Origin: Rugalucina vietnamica | Taxonomy: Eukaryota > Mollusca > Bivalvia > Lucinida > Lucinidae | NCBI GenBank assembly: GCA_964017185.1 | Contig: OZ024871.1 | Span: 29,860,488 to 29,924,487, forward strand | Reading direction: 5' to 3' | Length of the DNA: 64,000 nucleotides | In this document: positions 10,641-37,999 of the stretch, piece after piece | Layout of the letters: every line of letters begins with the position of its first letter | Position numbering within the stretch: position 1 is the stretch's first letter | Made by a program: the position numbers and the translations under genes | Notes under the pieces: generated by a model | Told to the model about the DNA's origin: nothing | The model's database searches: none | Seen by the model: only the letters and a program-made list of their open reading frames with translations

Positions 10641-11590
10641 CATTACATGTACGTTGCGACTTTCATGACTTAAATTTAACTGTGATATTTATTGCTGCAC
10701 CAGTAATTAGTGTTCTTTAAAACTGCTGAAAAACCGTTCTAAGTTTATACATTTTTCATCGCCACGTCCTTTATTATGACGCGGTTATAGCGAATTAAAT
10801 CAAGTATATTTAACTATATTTAGACTTGACTAAGTCAATATCAAAATAAAATACGGAAACGAAACAAACCCGATTAATCTGTTAATGTATATGGGCTTGA
10901 ATTTTAACGTATATACAACTGGGAATGGCTCAGAACGACAAATACGGGTTATGGACACAAGAAGGGCACACCGGGGCACATAAAGGTAATCCACCGTTGC
11001 AGTAAGTTATCACGGTTCGCATAAAACTTTGTAGAAAATAAAAACATTTTCCGCTGATCATGTTAATCAGAAAGGAAGTGAAAGTTTAAGGAAGTGAACT
11101 AGGGAAATGCCTGTATGGCATTAAATAATGATAGACCGTAAGGCCCCTGCAACTTGGGATACAATATAATATAGATATATACATTAATTATATAATAATT
11201 ATTATCATTGATAGTATTGATTGATATAGTTAAAGTTTGTTTTTTTTTTTCGTCGAAAAGTTTCAATAAATAACTGAGAACGACCAACACAGCTGAAATC
11301 AATAAGCGAATGTAGGAATTAAATACCTATCTCAAGAATCCGTATAGATCAGCTGGCTGTCACTCCACTCCACTTCGGTACCTCGTTCCACTTCCCTGAC
11401 AGCTTAGCATAGGTTGCATTTAAACTAATGTCGAACTGATTGTGCGGATTTTGTAAGAGACTTGCAGCTATGTTGTTTTGCTATTAATCATATTATTTTT
11501 GTTATGTCTTTGTACCAGTACCGAAGATCTTCCAGTAAACACATAAAATTGCCTAAAACGTTTAAATTAATGTAGAAAAACCTTGAGTCG
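10641..11590. other. Unassigned AT-rich sequence
   Basis: No gene found. It contains the right inner inverted-repeat arm at 11345-11402. The left flank of the downstream SINE ends in the duplication TTGAGTCG (11583-11590). Confidence 0.3.
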
Positions 11591-11800
11591 GCGGCTCCCG
11601 TGGCCGAGGGGTTAGGAGCGCTGTTTCTTTATCGATTATCTCACCGCTGTGTCTGGTGTGGGTTCGAGTCCCGCTCTGGCCACATGTGAGACAAGCCAAG
11701 TTCTGCTTGCGGGTGTGTCAGGTCTCCCGTTTTCGCCCCACCTACTGATTGGCCCGCGTCTCAAATGAGCTGAAATAATCTTGAAAGGGACGTAAAACTG

Positions 11801-11835
<35 letters not shown>

Positions 11836-11836
11836 A
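11591..11836 (+). repeat. SINE with class II tRNA (Leu/Ser-type) head
   Basis: The head GGCTCCCGTGGCCGAGGGGT and the B box GGTTCGAGTCCC enclose a long variable region as in tRNA-Leu or tRNA-Ser. A shared body (TTCTGCTTGCGGGTGTGTCA, CCCCACCTAC) and the end CTTGAAAGGGACGTAAAACTG lead into a poly-A tail. It is flanked by an 8-bp duplication TTGAGTCG (11583-11590 and 11837-11844). The same body is found twice, head to head, at 55533-55822. Confidence 0.9.
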
Positions 11837-11844
11837 TTGAGTCG

Positions 11845-12252
11845 CTAATTCTACAGTTAGTCTCCCCTGATCTATTTATATACATCTTTGAAATTTTCCA
11901 TAGAAAAGAAATGAAGTATTTTATGATTCTGCCTACTTTAACAACTAGAATATTTATAATTTATGTCATATATACAAGAAAAGATCTAAAATAACACAGT
12001 TTTGCAGTTTTGTTGTTTTGTTGAATTTTCATTTTCGACCAAGGGCTGAATATATCGTATTTCCGTCGGTATGGATAGGTTTATGCAGGAATACGGAATA
12101 CCGATGGAAATATTCCATCTAGAATCTGTGGTAAGCTGATCCCAGGCAAGTTTTGCTTCATGGATGTTTTACCTGCGTTAGTTGTTTTCAGAACTTGCGT
12201 TTGCTGTTTCTCTATATGATAGTTCGTCTCTCACTAATGAGAAAGACCATCA
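11845..12252. other. Unassigned sequence before LINE tail
   Basis: AT-rich. It holds the outer inverted arm near 12104-12126 and a local hairpin (TATTTCCGTCGGTAT with ATACCGATGGAAATA). Confidence 0.3.
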
Positions 12253-13130
12253 TTATTTCTTGAATAGTGCTGATGTGTGTTGGTGAGTTCTTTGATGGCT
12301 GACTAGGCCAATTCTGGCTCTAAACTGTCGGTTGCAAGTAGAGCAAGTCAATGTCATAGAGTCTGCTGGTGGCACATTTGTTTTGGCTTTGCGCTCTCTT
12401 CGCTTTCTTTCAGTTCCACAGATTCTCTTCTTTTCATAGAGAGCTGCTCCTTTGTTGATGAGACCTCGCCACTTTGATCGCTCCTGTGCAGTCTGTTCCC
12501 AGGACCCCATTGGTATTTCGAAATCCTTCAGAGAGGCTTTGAGGGTGTCTTTGTAGCGTTTCTTCTGGCCACCTTGAGAGCGCTTTCCCTCCTGTAGTTC
12601 TCCATAGAAAACTTTCTTTGGAAGTCGCGCATCAGGCATTCTTATAACATGGCCAGTCCATCTTAGCTGTGCTAGCTTTAAGACTGTATGCATGCTTTGC
12701 ATCCCTGCTTTCCTCAGGACCTCTGTGTCTGGAATCTTGTCCTGCCACTTGATTTTTAACAACTTTCTCAAACAGCTTAAGTGGAAATGGTTAAGTCTCT
12801 TTGCATGGCGTTGGTATACTGTCCAGGTCTCACATGCATACAAGAGGGTTGGAAGTACCACAGCCTTGTAGACTTTCAGCTTGGTGTCAAGCTTGATTCC
12901 ATTTCGCTCCCAGACATTTGCACGGAGTCTTCCGAATGCCACACTAGCTTTTGCAATTCTGGCAGTGATCTCATCATCAATATGCACTGCTCTGGAGAGA
13001 GTGCTTCCCAGGTAGGTGAACTTGTCAACAACTTTCAGTTTTTGCCCATTCACAGTGATGGTTGGTTCATTATATGGTTTTCCGGGGGCTGGTTGGTGTA
13101 CAACCTCTGTCTTTTTTGTGCTGATTGTTT
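12253..13130 (-). pseudogene. LINE pol C-terminal fragment with zinc finger
   Basis: An open minus-strand frame of about 290 residues carries LINE C-terminal marks. These are FTYLGSTLS, LPTLLYACETWTVYQRH, LRWTGHVIRMPDARLPKKVF and GKRSQGGQKKRYKDTLK, then a CCHH finger (CSTCNRQFRARIGLVSHQRTH region) near the end. RT catalytic motifs are absent, so the copy is 5'-truncated. LINE similarity begins at about 13130, roughly 50 bp upstream of the splice acceptor of the VWA5A-like exon on the other strand. Residues upstream of TISTKKTEVVHQPAPG are intron sequence read by chance. Clade not assigned. Confidence 0.8.
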
Positions 13131-13180
13131 CGGTCAACAGTTTCTCTATATAACCGGTGTGTGGCATGATTCTTTTCCAG

Positions 13181-28845
<15,665 letters not shown>

Positions 28846-28957
28846 CTGTCACTCACACAAGCACTGGCGCGCGATCCACTGGAACAAACAGACAGTCAAA
28901 TTGTTAAACAGTGCCATGTCCGAAATATGTCTCTTATAATTTGCACTAATATATTAA

Positions 28958-28963
28958 AATAAA
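28958..28963 (+). terminator. Polyadenylation signal
   Basis: AATAAA 113 bp after the stop codon of the VWA5A-like gene, the only well-placed signal in the short 3' flank. Confidence 0.65.
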
Positions 28964-29076
28964 CTTTCATGTGAAAAACGACAACCGTGATGTGATAAGT
29001 TTTATATGTTTAATATGTTTTTTTTATCGGCGTTACTGTGACTGTCTTGTCTCTCTTTAATCGCAGTGTTGATTTT

Positions 29077-30796
29077 AGCTCAACTGATCCGAAGGCTCAC
29101 AAGGTGAGCTTATAGGATGGCCATGATCCGGCGTCCGTCCGTCGTCCGTCCGTCCGTCGGCGTCCACAATTTCAAAACTCTTATTCTCTGAAACCGCTTA
29201 GCCAATCAACTTGAAATTTGGAACCAACTTGACCTTGGAGCCTCCTTGGGTAGTGGCATTGAAATTTTGTTTGCAATATTTTGGTCACATTACCAAGATG
29301 GCCGCCATGCCCATATATGGTAAAAACCCTTCAAAAATCTTCTTCTCCAGAACCGGTGGGCCGATTTCCATGAAACTTGGTATGTAGCATCGGAGACTCC
29401 AGCCCATCATAGTTTGTTAAAATGATGATCCTGGGATGAAACTATTGGAAAGACTTGAAATTTGCTAGATGCAGACAACTAATGGAGTCAGTGAAGGTAT
29501 GTAAGGTCAAGGTCATTTCTTATCCTTGACCCAAGGTCTTTTAAATATCAAAATGAAGTCACAATTTCAAAGATCTTCTTCTCTGAAACCGCTTTGCCGA
29601 TCAAGTTGAAATTTTATGAGGAGCCTCCTTGGGTAGTGGAATTGAAAATTTGTAGCAAGGTCAATTTTGGAAACATAGGCTTTTACATGTGATTAGGCGA
29701 AAACAATGGATATTTTGGAAACTATTGCAGCCTGAGACTTGAAAACTGCTAGATGCAGACAACTAATGGAGTCAGTGAAGGTATGTAATTAATTAAGATC
29801 AATGTCATTTCTTATCCTTGACCGAAGGTCATTGAAATGTCAAAATGAAGTCACAATTTAAAAGATCTTCTTCTTTGAAACCGCTTGACCGATCATGTTG
29901 AAATTTTATGAGGAGCCTCCTTGGGTAGTGGAATTGAAATTTTGTTTGCGATATGTAAGTCACATGACCAAGATGGCCGCCATGCCCACATATGGTAAAA
30001 ACCCTTCGAAAATCTTCTCCAGAACTGGTGGGCCGATTTCTATAAAACTTTGTATATAGTATGACCCTGGGATGACCTTGGCCTATTTTACGGCAAGGTC
30101 AATTTTGGAAACATAGGCTTTTACATGGGAAAAGGTGAAAACAATGGATATTTTGGAAACCATTGCAGTCTGAGACTTGAAAGTTGCCAGATGCAGACAA
30201 CTAATGGAGTCAATGAAGGTATGTAATTAATAAAGGTCAAGGTCATTTCTTGTCTTTGACCCAAGGTCACTGAAATGTCAAAATTAAGCCACACTTTCAA
30301 AGATCTTCTTCTCCGAAACCCCTTTGCCGATCAAACTGAAATTTTATGTGGAGCCTGCTGGTGTAGTGGCATTGAAATCTTGTTCAAGATATCTTTGTCA
30401 CATGACCAAGCTAGCCGCCATGTCCATATATGGTTAAAAACCCTTTAAAAATCTTCTTCTCCAGAACTGGTGGGCCTCTTCACACGAAACTTGGTATGTA
30501 GCACCGGGGACACCAGCCCATGGTAGTTTGCTAAAATGATGACCCTTGGATGACTTTGACTTATTTTACGACAATTTTACGACTACTTTTGAAAACATAG
30601 GCTTTTACATAGAAAAGGCGAGATAATAATGGATATTTTGGAAACCATTGCAGCCTGAGACCCAAACTTGGCAGATGCAGACAACTAATGAAGCCAATAA
30701 AGGTGTGTGAGTATTCAAGGTCAAGGTCATTTCATGATGACTAAACTCTCCAAGATCAGGCCTCAGGTGAGCGTTTCAGGACCAATGGTCCTCTGG
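29077..30796 (+). mobile_element. Tandem-core AGCTCACC element, copy 1
   Basis: The 5' end AGCTCAACTGATCCGAAGGC forms nested hairpins with the following CTCACAAGGTGAGCT. The core consists of diverged ~400-465 bp units (AAAGATCTTCTTCTC, CAAGATGGCCGCC, ATATATGGTAAAAACC, GGAAACATAGGCTTTTACAT). The 3' end is CAGGTGAGCG, a hairpin AGGACC-AAT-GGTCCT, then CTGG before T. No protein. The hairpin plus CTRR end suggests a Helitron-related non-autonomous element with a tandem core, like the pearl/HINE elements of molluscs. Confidence 0.75.
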
Positions 30797-30901
30797 TTGT
30801 GATGTTTTATTAACGAGTTGATACTATCCAGATGGCAATCTCTGTTATATTTTTATCATTTATGTCTCTCTCTGCTGTTCTATTCGCCACTATCCTGGGC
30901 C

Positions 30902-31083
30902 CAGTTTTTCAAAATTAACGATGACGTTATAAAATAGTTAACGATTCGTTCAAATTTCAAATGGCAATATTACAAATACACTATTATTTTTTGTTGAAAA
31001 AAAATTTATCAACAAAAAATAACAGTTTATTTGTGATATTCATGTTTGAAATTACTAACGATGTCGTTACTTTTGAGCAACTG
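30902..31083. mobile_element. Palindromic MITE of 182 bp
   Basis: The whole interval folds back on itself: CAGTTTTTCAAAA with TTTTGAGCAACTG at the ends and CAAATAACAG-type segments inside, meeting at a TTTTTTGTTGA/TCAACAAAAAA centre near 30992-31018. No target duplication is obvious. Confidence 0.75.
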
Positions 31084-31640
31084 CTCCGTGTCCAATCGGA
31101 ACGCCGGAAGAACGGTCGAAACGCCGGATCGGCGTTGTTTTTAACTCTGCATTGGGGTAGTTTCCGTTGGATTCGCCGCTAGTTTTGGAGGAAATTATTT
31201 GGACCAGGTAAGAAAAACGTTTATTATAAATATCAAAAGAGCTCATGTCAGCGTAAGCACTAGCCTTTTTGGATCTACATACATGCCTATAACCGCCGAT
31301 TGTTCTGCTGATGCGGAGCTTTTTTATTTATTTATTTTATTTTTTTATTTTTTTTATTTTTTTATTTTTTTTTTGTTTGCATTTGTACATGACACTAAGC
31401 CATAATAAGCCGATTACTCGTGTTTGTTTGTCATAATAAACAGAGATTTCAATAAAATACCACAAAATCAAAGTAACACCGGATAAATTAAGGTAATCCT
31501 AGCTTTCAAATTATAAGGTAATTTAAGGTCCAGTTCGCAACAGAACTGAAAGTGAGGATGATTTTGCCGAACGTTGCTTTGTGACGCCTCTGGAAATTAG
31601 TTCAGTGTTGAGTTGCTATCAATTAAGGAGGATGACATTT

Positions 31641-32560
31641 GACTTCCGCTTATCGGAAAAGATGGCGATGACGTCATCAAAAGCATTACCTGTGAACTCA
31701 CGGGTACAGAGTCAATAAATACACAGACTTAATACACATATTTGTGCGGGGAAATGTGTCTTTAATGGTTAATATACGTTGAAATCAAAGCTGAATTAAC
31801 TGAAATAAATTTAACTTAATATTAGAACCACTGGCAAAAGAATTATCCGTCTTCTGTCTGAAAAATTCTTTTGGCAAGGTTTGTTTTAAACTCAGAAAAC
31901 TGAATGAGCTTCTGAGAAAGAGTGACATGTAATTGGATAACTTTGTCCAATTTATTCACTTATTATTTTCAGTTCACATTTTTTCTAGATTTGTTTTTTA
32001 TTTCACGATTTTATTTTTATTTTGTAATTATGATATTTTAATCAAATAATTGATAGAAATGTACAATAACCGTGCCGTTGAAGTTGTTGGAGTTTTAAAT
32101 ATCCAAGCTTGTGTGGTATGTTATTCAAAATCTTAAATATGTCTCTTCCAAAAACAGATATTACAAAACGACAGCAGAAATAAAACGGCGTAAAATTGTC
32201 ATAAAATTTCAATGCAATTTGAAACTAAAGTGCCTAAAATCGTGTGCATATTAAATAACGAGATCAAAGCCGCTTGCGCTTGCCGAAAATTCAAAATATT
32301 TCACTATAAATAAACACTGAAATATTGCACTATTCAAGATATTTCCTTCCAAATTAAAAAAAAAAAATATGCATTCTGGAAACAATCTTTCCTCATTACA
32401 CAACAAAACTTTTAAGGATTTGGGCGTTTTGGGCCATTTGTGCAAATAAACCATACGTATATTGGCTTTTAATAAAGCCGCCATTACTGATTTGTACCCG
32501 TGAGAGTGACCCGGATGCTGGCTGATGACGTCACGCCATCTTTTCCGATAATCGGACTTC
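31641..32560. mobile_element. Nested foldback element with CRE-bearing arms
   Basis: Arms of about 80 bp (GACTTCCGCTTATCGGAAAA and complement) each contain GATGGCG next to a perfect TGACGTCA (31669-31676 and 32526-32533) and CTCACGGGTACA. The interior has no reading frame. Target duplication not found. Confidence 0.65.
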
Positions 32561-33869
32561 CTTGATAATTTCAAATTTTTCAGTTAGCCCCCCCCCCCCT
32601 TTTTTTCTCTTTTTTTTTAAATTGACCGCCGTCTGCTGTACAACAATGTAATGAAATGGTACACACACAACAGAGATAACCGATTTAATATACCAATGTT
32701 TTCTTACTTTGAAATCGTGTTAATTAAAAAAAAAAAAACTCAAAGTCATATTTAGTGTATTATTGAATGACTTAAAACAAGTTTATCCCAGGTTTTCGAT
32801 ATTCCATTAAGACATATAAAACTAACTGCATTAGGATGTACAAATATACCTGAGGGTAGGAGGTCATATCCGGACGTTTATCTTGTCTGACGTGTTATTT
32901 GGTAGTCACTGTTTGACCTTGTATTTAGGCAGGCATTTCAGAAAGCATCGTGTCCGGTCGGCAATGATAGCGACCTCAAGTCCAGTTCTTTTAAAATAGC
33001 CGGGGGAAACCCAGGCGCTAAAAAATCAAAATCAATTTTAAAGGCACTAACTTATTCCCAGTGGCCTGTTCTTGAAAAAATCACATAACAACATACATGT
33101 AAGTAGCGAAAACTATTCTAATATGATGACAATGCCGAGACAGTATCAACACATCATAAACAGTCTCTGCTGCATTCGTACATGCATGGCCGTATATAAT
33201 GTCACACCAAATGACCTCCGTATTATCGTTAGGGTATGGTGTCAGGCAGTTTTTTCTCTGACACACGAACTTCATGGACGTTTTGTCCCCACTTCCCGTG
33301 TTTATGCACTTTAACTTTTGAGATATGTTGAAACACTGTTAGAATATGCATATGATACAAGTGGGCTTATTCACGTTATGCATGTGCTAGTAACAAGAGA
33401 TGAAGAAAGAAATCGATGTTTATATTGGTTCTAAATTGTAGGCTTGAGTCTTGCAATAATAAATCAGTACATTTTAGTAGAATAAACATGATAAAACACA
33501 ACCCGTTGTCTAGAACAATATATCAAAGGAGGACAGGAGTTGAATCGATTAAAAGTTCCTAATGACTTAAACTAACATGAATTATTTTATTGCGTTTTAC
33601 CCGTTTAAACGCGTTGAATTGTGCGTAACCTTGCAAAGTTTGGAGGAGAAGGTTGCCGTTTTATCTGGCGTTACTTTAAATTCAACAAATTGTGTTTCAA
33701 CATTTTATTCCACAGGCAAATAATCAATAAAATGGCTTTAAATCCGGCATAAAGTGTATATGCATGCACCAGTTTATGGAACGCCAAAGCTGTCTGATGG
33801 TAAGGAATAAAAACATTTGATTCATCATCGCCATATATCCTGCTCACATTTGATTATATGTTGTATAGT
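32561..33869. other. Interior of 3.4-kb element, unassigned
   Basis: AT-rich, with C and T runs near 32586-32617. No supported gene. Confidence 0.3.
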
Positions 33870-34050
33870 GTGCTTTATATAATGAGAAAAGTCCATTATA
33901 TGTTGGACCAGGTTCTTTATATTATGAAATTTTTCATTATATGATGAGTAAACATCTTTATATTATGGTAGACTTACATTATATGATGAGTAAACATCTT
34001 TTTATTATGGTAGACTTACATTATATGCTGATACAACCTCATTATATACT
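33870..34050 (+). repeat. Minisatellite, ~48-bp units
   Basis: Units of the form TTATATGATGAGTAAACATC TTT plus TATTATGGTAGACTTACA, two near-identical copies at 33932-34028 with diverged half-units on both sides. Confidence 0.8.
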
Positions 34051-34519
34051 TAGTAAAACAGTTGAGGGATATGGTTTTTGTTTCAATATCATTGCAAAAG
34101 ATGTATTTTTTCTACCCAAATAATTAATAGATATGTAGCAGAACCATCACTGTGCAAAGATTCCATAAAATTTTCACGTTGCCTGGAAACGCTTTTCGCA
34201 GACTTCCAGTTGGTGGCGATTTTAATGAATATGGCAAAATATTTAGGTATTAAGTTGATTTAGCGTTTGGCCGTACCTGTAGATCAATAATCTTCTTGGA
34301 TGTTTGCAAAACTCAGCAAAGCTTTTGCATCAATAGAAGACTCGGTGACTACATACATGTATGTAGATCCGAATAGGTTATGTCTGATTTTGATATAAAC
34401 TCTCTTTGTGCAGCTAATAAACGTGTTTTTGAAGTCACCCACCGAAAAGTGCCGCAAACCGGTGTCAAAAAGAACGCAAATCCGGAGTTGCGACCTCTTT
34501 TCCGGCGTTCCGATTGGAC

Positions 34520-35094
34520 ATGTTGAACTGGGCTCAGATGGCTACCTTGCTGGGAAAGTCATCTTACTTTTCATATGTGCTGTGGTGTTTTGTATTTTCA
34601 CTTTCATCCCTGGTCGTGGTGTCTGGGTTTAGATTCATTAAATAATGGGATCAATTCTTGGTCTTTCAAATAAAATATAATGGTAAGAAGGATCTATTGG
34701 CTGAAACTTTAAGCATTTCCCCTGTCAGTAGCATTATCAGTCAGTGTTATTTTCAATCCGACTATGAGTTTAGATAACGGACTTAACGCTTTGCCGCTGG
34801 TCGGGTCCATCGCGTGCGATTGCTTTCATATATTTCTTCATTACACTTGCTTACACATGCTGTGATGCTTCATGACAAAGCTAGAAAACTTCTATTAGAT
34901 CTATTACAAGGTTTATTTGTCCTTACGTACTTTTAAAGTGAAGTATAGTTATTGTTTATATGTACGAATCTAAACTTACTTTGCTCATTTTAGTGCTTGT
35001 CTCATAAGCTGTGACGGTGTCATATAATATGTTTGTTATTGTACAGACATGTGACCCGTGAATAAAATACATTGCCTTGCCTTGCCTTTGTATA
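34520..35094. other. Unassigned intergenic sequence
   Basis: No gene recognised. Confidence 0.25.
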
Positions 35095-35232
35095 TGAAAA
35101 TTAAAACTGAGATCCTTTAAAGGAGCAGTGAACACATTAATGAGAAAGGGGATGAGCCATACCGCGGTTCCGACTATTAAGTCTCGTCGGTGACCCTTTA
35201 GATTTGGCAACATGGAGCCAAAGACAGTTATT
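35095..35232 (-). repeat. Dispersed ~140-bp repeat, copy 3
   Basis: Minus-strand copy of the repeat at 13400 and 19155, including the ACCGCGG segment and AGATCCTTTAA. Confidence 0.75.
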
Positions 35233-35479
35233 GAAATTTTGCAACTGTCAACATGGTAGTCGATACAAAGACTAGTACTATCTAAACGGAATCAAATATA
35301 TTAAACATTGGTTAGAAAATTAAATGAGATTTTCCCTGTCAGTCTGAATATTGCTATTTATTTTATACTTATCAGTGAAATTAATGTATATCAAAAATGG
35401 ATAAATTTGGTTTTTGCATTTTCACCGCCTGCTTTGTGAATAGGAAAATGCCTGTGTATTGTATAAAATAAAAAGAAAA

Positions 35480-35626
35480 TTTACTTTTTATCGGCAATAC
35501 CAAATATATTTCATCTCGTGACTTGAAAACATCTAAATTTTTACTCGTGCTTGCGCACTCGTGAAAATTTTGATGTTTTCAACTCACTCGATGAAATATA
35601 TTTGGTATTCACCTCAAAAAAGTAAA
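35480..35626. mobile_element. Palindromic MITE of ~147 bp
   Basis: Imperfect full-length palindrome: TTTACTTTTT with AAAAAAGTAAA at the ends, AATACCAAATATATTTCATC with its complement, and AAAATTT/AAATTTT around a GTGCTTGCGCAC centre. Confidence 0.75.
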
Positions 35627-35639
35627 TATCCTCTATGTA

Positions 35640-35860
35640 CATTATAGTTTCGACCTGACTGTGAGTTAAATTAACGGACCACATTACGAAAACTTGGTCA
35701 TGCAATATACAGATTTTTCTTAAGTTGTAAAATATGAAAATTTTCAGTAGGAAATTTTTGTGATTTTTCTTATTTTTGCTCAAAACATAGATTGTGGTTA
35801 CACGTTAGAACCGCATACATTACGAAGACATGCCCATGCAATATACAGAGATATTTAAAG
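35640..35860 (-). repeat. GTACCCACAAT repeat family, two partial copies
   Basis: Contains two ATTACGAAAA/GACATG..CATGCAATATACAGA stretches and TTTTTGCTCAAAACATAGATT. Same family as 25900 and 41680. Confidence 0.55.
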
Positions 35861-35874
35861 TTATGGAACCCTCA

Positions 35875-36112
35875 ACACGAAACTCCCACCGAGAAAATTG
35901 AATGCAGCTCGTTTTGTGTTAAATAAACCTTATAATCGTCAAAATCCGACGAGTGTTACTACCATGTCACAGTGTAGCACCTGAACTCGCCAACATTGGA
36001 GGACCGTCGTAAAGCTTCAGACTTGATTATCATGTACAAGGTTGTCAACGACTTGTGTAGCTGTGCACGTGAACTAGATCTACACAGATCACCCGTTTCA
36101 CCAAAACATTGA
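35875..36112 (+). pseudogene. Degraded LINE pol C-terminal fragment
   Basis: LNAARFVLNKPYNRQNPTSV and, after a frame change near 35980, SPTLEDRRKASDLIIMYKVV resemble the C-terminal domain of LINE pol (compare SLESRRELSSLTFFYKIHSG at the window start). Stops and a frameshift mark it as dead. Confidence 0.55.
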
Positions 36113-36126
36113 AGTTGAAGTTCATA

Positions 36127-36228
36127 CACCGAGTCGATCAATTTCTGATTATCATCTCAGATGTGGGGTGTGTGCTAAATTTTGAATTTAGCAAGATGGT
36201 GAGAACATTTGGGATGGACCAACGTCGC
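36127..36228 (-). repeat. LINE 3' tail, minus strand
   Basis: Reverse complement of the LINE 3' untranslated tail at 640-770 (GATCAATTTCTGATTATCA, GTGGGGTG, TAAATTTTGAATTTAG, GGGATGGACCA). It abuts the plus-strand LINE fragment tail to tail. Confidence 0.6.
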
Positions 36229-36277
36229 ACATAGCATTTTAAAATGTGTTTCCCAGTGTCTGCTGTTTAAACCTAGA

Positions 36278-36301
36278 TCAAGGACACTCGATAGAGTGTC
36301 C
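36278..36301. repeat. Short perfect hairpin
   Basis: AAGGACACTC-GATA-GAGTGTCCTT: a 10-bp perfect stem with a 4-nt loop, not tied to any gene. Confidence 0.8.
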
Positions 36302-36802
36302 TTGCCTAGATGAACAATTTCTGGCACACTGGAGCATTTACATGTAGTTTGTCGCAAAGTGACGTGCAGTAAAAATCTGAAAATCGGTTGACAAATAAAA
36401 AAAGTTCTAGTCCAAAGCATTGATGTTTTAGACTTCACCAAGTGACTGTATAAAGTGAAAACCTAACTTTAAACCACAATCCCCACTCTCTCTTTTACCG
36501 GGTGTGTCGAATAAATAAGCGGCGGAATATTAGAAGAACAGAACGGAATATGGCTTGGTCCGGGTTTTATCACTTGATTTTTAGCACGATGGTTTTAAGC
36601 ACGATTATTGTGCAACTAGATCCATGAAAAGACCTGTCTGATTATCAAGGTTTTGTGCTTTGATACATTATTTCTTGTCAAAATATATCCTAGAGTATAC
36701 TGGCTTCTCCTGTATCGCGGCCCTTATTTGTAAACAGGAAGAATCAAACAAACATGACCAATAAATTAAATTTATCCTACGTAATCCTTCCTTTGCAACC
36801 CT

Positions 36803-37557
36803 CAGGCCCAAGAGAAGTCACAAATCTAGGTACAGTACTAAGATCTTGGTTTTGAACCTAGATCTTGGTTTAAAAAATACACACAAAAGTTAAAATTGTT
36901 CCGTGTACTAAAACTCCATGAAAATTGCATACCGGTTCCCAGTATTGATTGAAGAGCTTGTCAATACAAGTTTGAAAATCGAAAAATATCCGAATTTCAG
37001 CGAGGAATTTTTTGCTAAAACCTAGATATTTTAATACAAAATTGGACAATTTTGAAATAAATGTGAAAAACTGACAGGCAAATACTTCACATTATACAAT
37101 ATTGACCTTCTTTGACTTGGTACTGTTCAGTAATTATTCATTCTACCCCTTTGTATCAACTGAAAACTATATATATCTATTAAAGACCAAAAATGAAATG
37201 TAAAAAAAATAAAGAGAAATATTTTAAAAGCTTGTACTTGTACTTCATTAACAAGGGAGGCAACTTATTAAATATTTAAAATCATGATGCTAGCAAAAAC
37301 AAGTGAAAAATAGCATTGAACATCAAACAAAGCATAAAAAAGTAAACAGAAATATGTTAGTCATATAAAGAAATGTAGAGGCGTGATGATAATGCACAGC
37401 TGAACAAGTTATTCTTTTGCTGGTATAAAACAGTCTTTCTACAATAAAATCAAAACTTATATATAGTTTACACTCATGCACATTTTTGAAACCAAGATCT
37501 AGGTTCTAAACCAAAATCTTAGTACTGTACCTAGATTTATGACTTCTCTTGGGCCTG
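36803..37557. mobile_element. Non-autonomous element, CAGG ends and 5-bp TSD, copy 1
   Basis: Terminal inverted repeats of about 70 bp (CAGGCCCAAGAGAAGTCA inward, with internal ACCTAGATCTTGGTTT subrepeats). A 5-bp duplication ACCCT lies at 36798-36802 and 37558-37562. The interior is AT-rich with no transposase. hAT-like CAGG termini with a 5-bp duplication suggest the hAT5-type group, from memory. Confidence 0.75.
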
Positions 37558-37562
37558 ACCCT

Positions 37563-37999
37563 ATTCAGCTGTTATGATGAAAATTACAAGAAATTTGTCA
37601 ATATTTTGTGACAACCGCATATGTGTGGCCAAGTTGTACCCATGTTGCAAAAGTGACTTCTGTATCGCGATGTTCACCTAAAACACAAATGTGAGGGATA
37701 ATTTGACCTACTGTAGTATTGTAATGGCGCGTGATCTTTGATGTCCAGACGACAAGATCCTGACTCGACATAATGAAAATATAAACAATGGGTATTTTAG
37801 GTACTGAGGGGACATTTTATGGGAAGGGGGTAATCATATTGTGCAAAAGTACATATTCTACATCACTTTAGTAAAGGTATACATTTACTTTCCACTATTC
37901 ATGACAGTAAGCACAATTTTCACTGGAATTGAGTGTTTGAAATTTGCCACGAGAAATGTCAAATGCATGGGCTGCTAGGCTCGAAAATTCATGTGATAT
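37563..37999. other. Unassigned intergenic sequence
   Basis: No gene recognised. The last five bases, GATAT, are the target duplication of the next element. Confidence 0.3.

Larger units (their letters stand above)
7221..12126. other. Nested inverted repeat pairs spanning 4.9 kb
   Basis: An outer pair (7221-7243 with 12104-12126, core GGAATATTTCCATCGGT) encloses an inner pair (7266-7323 with 11345-11402, core GGAAGTGGAACGAGGTACCG, about 90% matched). Smaller insertions lie inside: the element at 7521-8515, a tandem array, and SINEs at about 10505 and 11591. This could be one old inverted-repeat transposon split by later insertions, or two unrelated repeat pairs. Confidence 0.35.
31090..34519. 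mobile_element. 3.4-kb element with ~75-bp terminal inverted repeats
   Basis: Ends GTCCAATCGGAACGCCGGAA and its complement, with similarity continuing about 75 bp inward (CCGGAT, GCGTT, TTTTT). The interior is AT-rich without a transposase frame and contains a nested foldback (31641-32560) and a minisatellite. Target duplication unclear. Confidence 0.55.

Noticed and set aside
11591-11690. Functional tRNA-Leu or tRNA-Ser gene
   Set aside because: It is followed by a SINE body and poly-A tail and flanked by a target duplication; the stems are not all complementary.
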